Positions 6,680 to 10,240 of a stretch of DNA of 10,240 bases are shown one piece after another. Numbering within the stretch: position 1 is the first letter of the stretch; each line of letters starts with the position of its first letter. The notes beneath the pieces were generated by a model. That model was given only the letters and a program-made list of their open reading frames with translations, was not told the DNA's origin and ran no database searches. Source of the stretch: Spirochaetales bacterium (GTDB taxonomy: Bacteria > Spirochaetota > Spirochaetia > Sphaerochaetales > Sphaerochaetaceae); contig JAGBRG010000315.1 in the NCBI GenBank assembly GCA_017632495.1, positions 1 through 10,240 of the forward strand, written 5' to 3'. A program made the translations under genes and the position numbers.

Positions 6680-8842
6680 ATGCCTGATAACAGATACCCC
6701 TCAGAACCTTTCAAGTTTCAGATTCCCGATAAGGATGAAGCGCAGAAGATGCGCTTTCATCAGACACCCGGAGGTCCGGGAACAGGAGAAGTGGATGCTT
6801 CATGGGGCGGAGATCTTGTCTATAATGTCCACGGCCCGGTCAAGTGGATGGATAAGCCCTTTGTGGTGCATTCTCCATTTGACGTTTCAGGCGACCAGCA
6901 GCAGGCCATAGAAAAACTTGCCCAGGGTGTTCTTGACGGAGACAGATTCCAGACTTTAAAGGGAGTCACGGGATCCGGAAAAACCTTCACAATGGCAAAG
7001 ATAATCGAGAAGGTCCAGAGGCCGACTTTGATACTCTCACACAACAAGACTCTTGCCGCCCAGCTTTACAGGGAGTTTCGGTCTTTCTTTCCTGAAAACA
7101 GGGTAGAGTACTTTGTATCGACATACGATTACTACCAACCTGAGGCCTACGTTCCCGGAAAGGATCTGTACATAGAAAAAGATGCTGATGTGAATGAGGA
7201 AATTGACAGGATGCGCCTCTCTGCATCTTTTTCACTGATGGAAAGACGGGATGTAATTGTAGTAGCCACAGTCTCATGCATATTCAGCCTTGCCAACCCG
7301 GTCTCCCTCAGGGATATGACCCATGTGTTCAGAACAGGCCAGGTCTTTGACCACAGGGCGGAGCTTGAGCAGCTGGTGAGGATGCAGTATGAAAGAAACG
7401 ACATGATTCTTACCCGCGGATGCTTTCGGGTACACGGCGACACAATAGAAATCTGTCCGCCTTATCTGGATAACGCAGTAAGAATCACGCTTGACTGGGA
7501 CACGATTGAAAGCATCCAGTGGTTCGACCCGATAAGCGGCGAAAAGCAGGACAAGCAGGAAAGCTTCACGCTTTATCCTGCCAAGCAGTTCGTCATGCCC
7601 AAGGAGCAGGTTCTGGCTGCGATAGACAGGATCCGAAGCGAGATGGAAAGCCAGTACGAATACTTCATCAACACAGGACATCCCGTGGAAGCCGAACGCA
7701 TCAAGACCCGCGTTGAATATGATCTTGAGATGCTTCAGGAAATAGGCTACTGCCCCGGAATAGAAAACTACAGCAGGCCTCTTTCCAACCGCGCACCCGG
7801 GGAGCGTCCCGCCGTCCTGCTTGATTACTTTCAGCCAGACTTTCTGACCTTCATCGATGAGTCTCACGTAACTCTGCCTCAGATAGGGGCCATGTACGAA
7901 GGCGACCACTCCAGAAAATCCAACCTGGTACAGTACGGCTTCAGACTTCCGTCGGCTCTGGATAACAGGCCGCTTAAGTTCGACGAGTTCGACCAGGTCA
8001 CAGGCCAGCGCATATTCGTCTCTGCCACACCCGGCAAGCTTGAGAAATCTCTTTCATCCCAGATAGTCTCACAGGTCATCAGACCCACAGGCCTTCTGGA
8101 TCCCGAAATCTTTGTCAGAAGCACGGATGGCCAGATCGAGGACCTTTTCGGCGAAATCCGAAAGTGCACCGCACGTGGAGAGAGGGTCCTTGTCACAACG
8201 CTTACCAAGAAGATGGCCGAGGACATTTCGGACTTCTTTGCCTCAAAGGGCGTACGGGTGCGCTATCTTCACTCCGAAATCGAGACCATCGAGCGTGTTG
8301 AGATTCTTAAGGAGCTCAGAGCCGGTCAGTTCGATGTCCTTGTGGGAATCAACCTTCTAAGAGAAGGTCTGGATCTTCCTGAAGTTGCCCTTGTTGCGAT
8401 TCTCGATGCCGATAAGATAGGCTTTCTCAGAAGCGCCACATCGCTTATTCAGACCATCGGACGAGCTGCAAGAAACGCCGAGGGAAGGGTCATCATGTAC
8501 GCCGATAGAATCAGCGATGCGATGCGTGAGGCAATTGACGAGACCCGCGAACGAAGGGCAATTCAGAGCGCCTACAACAAAGAGCACAACATCACTCCCA
8601 AGTCCATCGTCAAGGCTGTTGAGGATATTCTGGAGCGCGAGCGCGAGGAAGCGGTTACAGACGAAAAGCAGGATATCTCAATCAGAAAGGCCGGCTACAA
8701 TCTGCTTGAACCGTCTCAGAGAAAGAAGTATATCAAGGACCTTGAGGCCGAGATGCTTCAAGCTGCCAAAGACCTTGAGTTTGAAAGGGCTGCGGTGCTC
8801 AGAGACGAGATTCAGAACATCAAGAATATGAAGCTCGATTGA
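6680..8842 (+). CDS. uvrB: Excinuclease ABC subunit B (UvrB)
   Basis: UvrB is the damage-verifying helicase-like subunit of nucleotide excision repair. It receives DNA from UvrA and then loads UvrC for incision. Walker A GVTGSGKT starts at residue 95, with Lys101. The damage-probing beta-hairpin region reads YDYYQPEAYVP and IEKDADVNEEID. Walker B DESH is at 393-396. The C-terminal helicase domain contains GLDLPEVALVAILDADK and QTIGRAARN. The C-terminal UVR motif (YIKDLEAEMLQAAKDLEFERAA) would bind UvrC. At 720 aa it is longer than usual (about 660-675), because some 56 residues precede the normal start region MDKPFVVHSPF. An internal ATG at 6848 would give a standard 664-aa protein but lacks a clear ribosome binding site. 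The start at 6680 directly follows the htrA stop and fits coupling; I prefer it, without certainty. Confidence 0.97.
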   Translation: MPDNRYPSEPFKFQIPDKDEAQKMRFHQTPGGPGTGEVDASWGGDLVYNVHGPVKWMDKPFVVHSPFDVSGDQQQAIEKLAQGVLDGDRFQTLKGVTGSGKTFTMAKIIEKVQRPTLILSHNKTLAAQLYREFRSFFPENRVEYFVSTYDYYQPEAYVPGKDLYIEKDADVNEEIDRMRLSASFSLMERRDVIVVATVSCIFSLANPVSLRDMTHVFRTGQVFDHRAELEQLVRMQYERNDMILTRGCFRVHGDTIEICPPYLDNAVRITLDWDTIESIQWFDPISGEKQDKQESFTLYPAKQFVMPKEQVLAAIDRIRSEMESQYEYFINTGHPVEAERIKTRVEYDLEMLQEIGYCPGIENYSRPLSNRAPGERPAVLLDYFQPDFLTFIDESHVTLPQIGAMYEGDHSRKSNLVQYGFRLPSALDNRPLKFDEFDQVTGQRIFVSATPGKLEKSLSSQIVSQVIRPTGLLDPEIFVRSTDGQIEDLFGEIRKCTARGERVLVTTLTKKMAEDISDFFASKGVRVRYLHSEIETIERVEILKELRAGQFDVLVGINLLREGLDLPEVALVAILDADKIGFLRSATSLIQTIGRAARNAEGRVIMYADRISDAMREAIDETRERRAIQSAYNKEHNITPKSIVKAVEDILEREREEAVTDEKQDISIRKAGYNLLEPSQRKKYIKDLEAEMLQAAKDLEFERAAVLRDEIQNIKNMKLD

Positions 8843-8866
8843 GATTTATTAAACGATTTGCAAAAC

Positions 8867-8896
8867 TTGGTTTAAAAATGACAAATTGTGTTATAT
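8867..8896 (+). promoter_or_regulatory. Candidate promoter for the Lys/Glu-rich protein gene
   Basis: In the AT-rich 74-bp gap after uvrB, TTGGTT (8867-8872) and TTATAT (8891-8896) are spaced by 18 bases, a plausible vegetative -35/-10 pair. A 6-bp inverted repeat, ATATCA (8893-8898) and TGATAT (8905-8910), overlaps the -10 and could be an operator or chance. No terminator hairpin separates uvrB from this gene, so read-through is also possible. Confidence 0.4.
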
Positions 8897-8918
8897 CATT
8901 AATCTGATATCACTAAAT

Positions 8919-8922
8919 GGAG
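8919..8922 (+). promoter_or_regulatory. Ribosome binding site GGAG that sets the start at 8929
   Basis: GGAG lies six bases before the ATG at 8929. It overlaps an earlier in-frame ATG at 8917 (ATGGAG), which itself has no ribosome binding site. The spacing therefore favours 8929, giving an MSKKNK N-terminus, over 8917 (MELFMSKK). Confidence 0.7.
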
Positions 8923-8928
8923 CTCTTT

Positions 8929-9864
8929 ATGTCAAAGAAGAACAAAGTAATCAAACTTGGATCAAAGAAGAGAGATAGAGGACAGGACTATCTTGTTACT
9001 TTCAACGGTGTACAGATGACACGTATCGAGCGTGAGGCATTGCTCAGAGAGCAGTCAAAGTCCAATGCGCCCGAGACTGTTTCAAAGAAGGCCAAAAAGG
9101 GTACCAAGGTCGCCGAGCCAAGACACAGCAAGCTGTTCAATCTGCTCCATCCGAACAAGAAGCAGACCGTTGCACCGGATCTTAAGTCCGTAGAAGCATC
9201 GGCTCCTGTTGTAAAGAAGGCTGAACCGAAGAAGGAAGAACCTAAAAAGGAAGAGCCAAAGAAAGAAGAAAAGAAGGCTGAGCCTGTCGTTGAAGAAGAG
9301 AAGAAGGCAGCTCCCGCTCCTGCACCGATTCCGACCAATGTCGTCACAGGTGATGATGATTTTGTCGAAGAGGAAGACGACGGAGAGGAGGATGATCTTT
9401 CTGAGGAACTCAACATCCACAACGCAAAAAAGCGCATAAGTCCGAGATTCGTTCTCAGGGTCGGAAAGACATCAGCCAAGAGCTGTGACGAATACATCAA
9501 TGCAGAAGCAGGTCTTGATAAGAAGATTGCAGCAGTTGAGGCTGAGATCAAGAAGGCCAAGACTCCTAAGGATGCAGATGAGGCTACAAGAGCCCAGTTC
9601 AACGAAAAGCGCAAGGCTCTCAGAGCTGAGAAGAAGGCACTTGAGCTTGAAAAGAGCACCAACGCATCCAAGGCAGAGGCACTTGAGCGTGCTGCCGACG
9701 GATACTGCGATATCTTCAAGCTTCTTACCGGAAAGGTTCTTCAGGTCAGAAAGACAGAGAGAATCAACGAGTATCATCCTCTTACGGAAGAGCAGGAACT
9801 TGAGGTTCTCAACAGCCTTTGGGCAGACAAGAGCGCAAGAAAGGCTCCCAAGAAGAAGGCCTGA
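8929..9864 (+). CDS. Lys/Glu-rich protein of unknown function with disordered middle and coiled coil, 311 aa
   Basis: I do not recognise this protein. No signal peptide or membrane segment is present. The order is: a basic N-terminus (MSKKNKVIKLGSKKRDRG) with a short folded-looking stretch (DYLVTFNGVQMTRIEREALL); a Lys/Pro/Glu/Ala-rich linker with three PKKEE units at residues 100-114; a strongly acidic patch at about 142-161; a short segment that looks structured (RISPRFVLRVGKTSAKSCDEY); a helical, probably coiled-coil stretch at about 195-265; and a C-terminal part with LLTGKVLQVRKTERINEYHPLTEEQELEVLNSLW and a basic tail. The charge-segregated layout suggests a nucleic-acid- or ribosome-associated or scaffold protein, but this is inference. 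It follows uvrB by 86 bases, has a candidate promoter of its own, and is closed by a strong terminator. Codon use resembles that of its neighbours. Confidence 0.85.
   Translation: MSKKNKVIKLGSKKRDRGQDYLVTFNGVQMTRIEREALLREQSKSNAPETVSKKAKKGTKVAEPRHSKLFNLLHPNKKQTVAPDLKSVEASAPVVKKAEPKKEEPKKEEPKKEEKKAEPVVEEEKKAAPAPAPIPTNVVTGDDDFVEEEDDGEEDDLSEELNIHNAKKRISPRFVLRVGKTSAKSCDEYINAEAGLDKKIAAVEAEIKKAKTPKDADEATRAQFNEKRKALRAEKKALELEKSTNASKAEALERAADGYCDIFKLLTGKVLQVRKTERINEYHPLTEEQELEVLNSLWADKSARKAPKKKA
9226..9270 (+). repeat. Three in-frame 15-bp units encoding PKKEE
   Basis: Three consecutive 15-bp units (9226-9240, 9241-9255, 9256-9270) each encode PKKEE within the Lys/Glu-rich gene. They differ only at silent third positions. 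This is a short charged linker repeat that may vary in copy number between strains. Confidence 0.8.
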
Positions 9865-9880
9865 AATATGCTTTAAAACA

Positions 9881-9906
9881 AAAGCGGCTCCCACGGGAGC
9901 CGTTTT
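9881..9906. terminator. Rho-independent terminator after the Lys/Glu-rich protein gene, possibly bidirectional
   Basis: A GC-rich stem, CGGCTCC paired with GGAGCCG around a CACG loop, is extended by A-T and G-T pairs into the flanking AAAG and TTTT. It starts 16 bases after the stop codon of the plus-strand gene. The A run on the left would let it also end the minus-strand Rpn gene, whose stop is at 9945. Confidence 0.9.
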
Positions 9907-9944
9907 ATTTGAAAGAATACTTCTTTACATTTCCTTTAACCACA

Positions 9945-10240
9945 TCACTGTTTGCCTCGGGCCTCAGATGCTAGCCTGCTGATTTCCTCAACCTTCAGGC
10001 CGGTGCATTTGGAAATATCATCAATAGTGTTCTTTCCCAAAGCAATCATCTGCCTTGCAAATTCAAGGGTGTTTCTTTCTTTTTCTTCTTTAAGCATCTC
10101 TTCTATACTTCTGCACATAGTCCTTACCCCTTCATCGTCTTCCTTAAAAAACCTTATTCTTTCCGCAATCTCAGTATAATGGATGTCATCCGCATTTGTA
10201 CATGAAAAGTCATGCATCAGCCATCCTATGTCATCATCAC
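9945..10240 (-). CDS. Rpn-family PD-(D/E)XK nuclease / putative transposase (C-terminal part, partial)
   Basis: Only the last 98 or so residues are in the window; the frame is open across the right edge, so the methionine at 10217 is internal. The sequence GWLMHDFSCTNADDIHYTEIAERIRFFKE followed by GVRTMCRSIEEM matches the conserved C-terminal region of the Rpn family (recombination-promoting nuclease, formerly transposase_31). A C-terminal part resembling a small helix-turn-helix follows (NTLEFARQMIALGKNTIDDISKCTGLKVEEISRLA). The PD-(D/E)XK catalytic core lies outside the window, so activity cannot be judged. These genes often occur in many copies in gut and oral spirochaetes and Bacillota. 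Composition here looks more AT-rich than in the neighbouring genes. It converges on the plus-strand gene across the terminator at 9881-9906. Confidence 0.85.
   Translation of the reverse strand, partial: DDDIGWLMHDFSCTNADDIHYTEIAERIRFFKEDDEGVRTMCRSIEEMLKEEKERNTLEFARQMIALGKNTIDDISKCTGLKVEEISRLASEARGKQ

Noticed and set aside
7274..7909. Minus-strand 211-codon frame opposite uvrB
   Set aside because: Antisense shadow of a region carrying conserved UvrB sequence.
8917..8928. Earlier ATG at 8917 for the Lys/Glu-rich gene
   Set aside because: The GGAG within ATGGAG is ideally placed for the ATG at 8929, and 8917 has no ribosome binding site of its own.
8988..9719. Minus-strand Ser/Phe-rich frame of 243 codons
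   Set aside because: Serine and phenylalanine runs are the antisense reading of Lys/Glu codons of the plus-strand gene, which has a proper ribosome binding site and terminator.

Overview
This 10.2-kb window is bacterial, gene-dense and roughly 45-50% GC by eye. It holds housekeeping genes plus a few lineage-specific ones. No rRNA, tRNA, CRISPR array or insertion sequence is visible. The host cannot be named with certainty. A host-associated spirochaete (Treponema-like) is my best guess, based on the membrane-anchored HtrA with a 'QNISIFE..NKAVVHIET'-type lead-in, the Rpn-family nuclease at the right edge, and a eukaryote-type GlnRS. An anaerobic Bacillota is the main alternative.

Layout. (1) 1-861, minus strand: a 161-aa protein of unknown function sits directly upstream of, and is translationally coupled to, a phosphohexomutase (phosphomannomutase type) whose 3' end lies off the left edge. 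(2) 937-2538, plus strand: a stand-alone RlmK-type 23S rRNA methyltransferase with an unusual C-terminal tail of about 210 residues rich in Arg, Ser and Asp, partly built from a 36-bp tandem repeat. It converges on glnS (2587-4302, minus strand), and the two share a bidirectional terminator hairpin. (3) 4437-8842, plus strand: a PfkB-family sugar kinase (fructokinase-like), a membrane-anchored HtrA serine protease and UvrB, closely packed (gaps of 23 and 0 nt) and probably one transcription unit. (4) 8929-9864, plus strand: a Lys/Glu-rich, partly disordered and coiled-coil protein of unknown function with its own candidate promoter and a strong terminator. (5) 9945-10240, minus strand: the C-terminal end of an Rpn-family PD-(D/E)XK nuclease / putative transposase running off the right edge.

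The functional themes are translation (GlnRS, rRNA methylation), DNA repair (UvrB), envelope protein quality control (HtrA) and sugar-phosphate metabolism (mutase, kinase). I see no defence island or new multi-gene system. The points most worth a second look are the RS/RD-like tail on the rRNA methyltransferase, the two unrecognised proteins, and the N-terminal extension of UvrB fused end-to-start with htrA.
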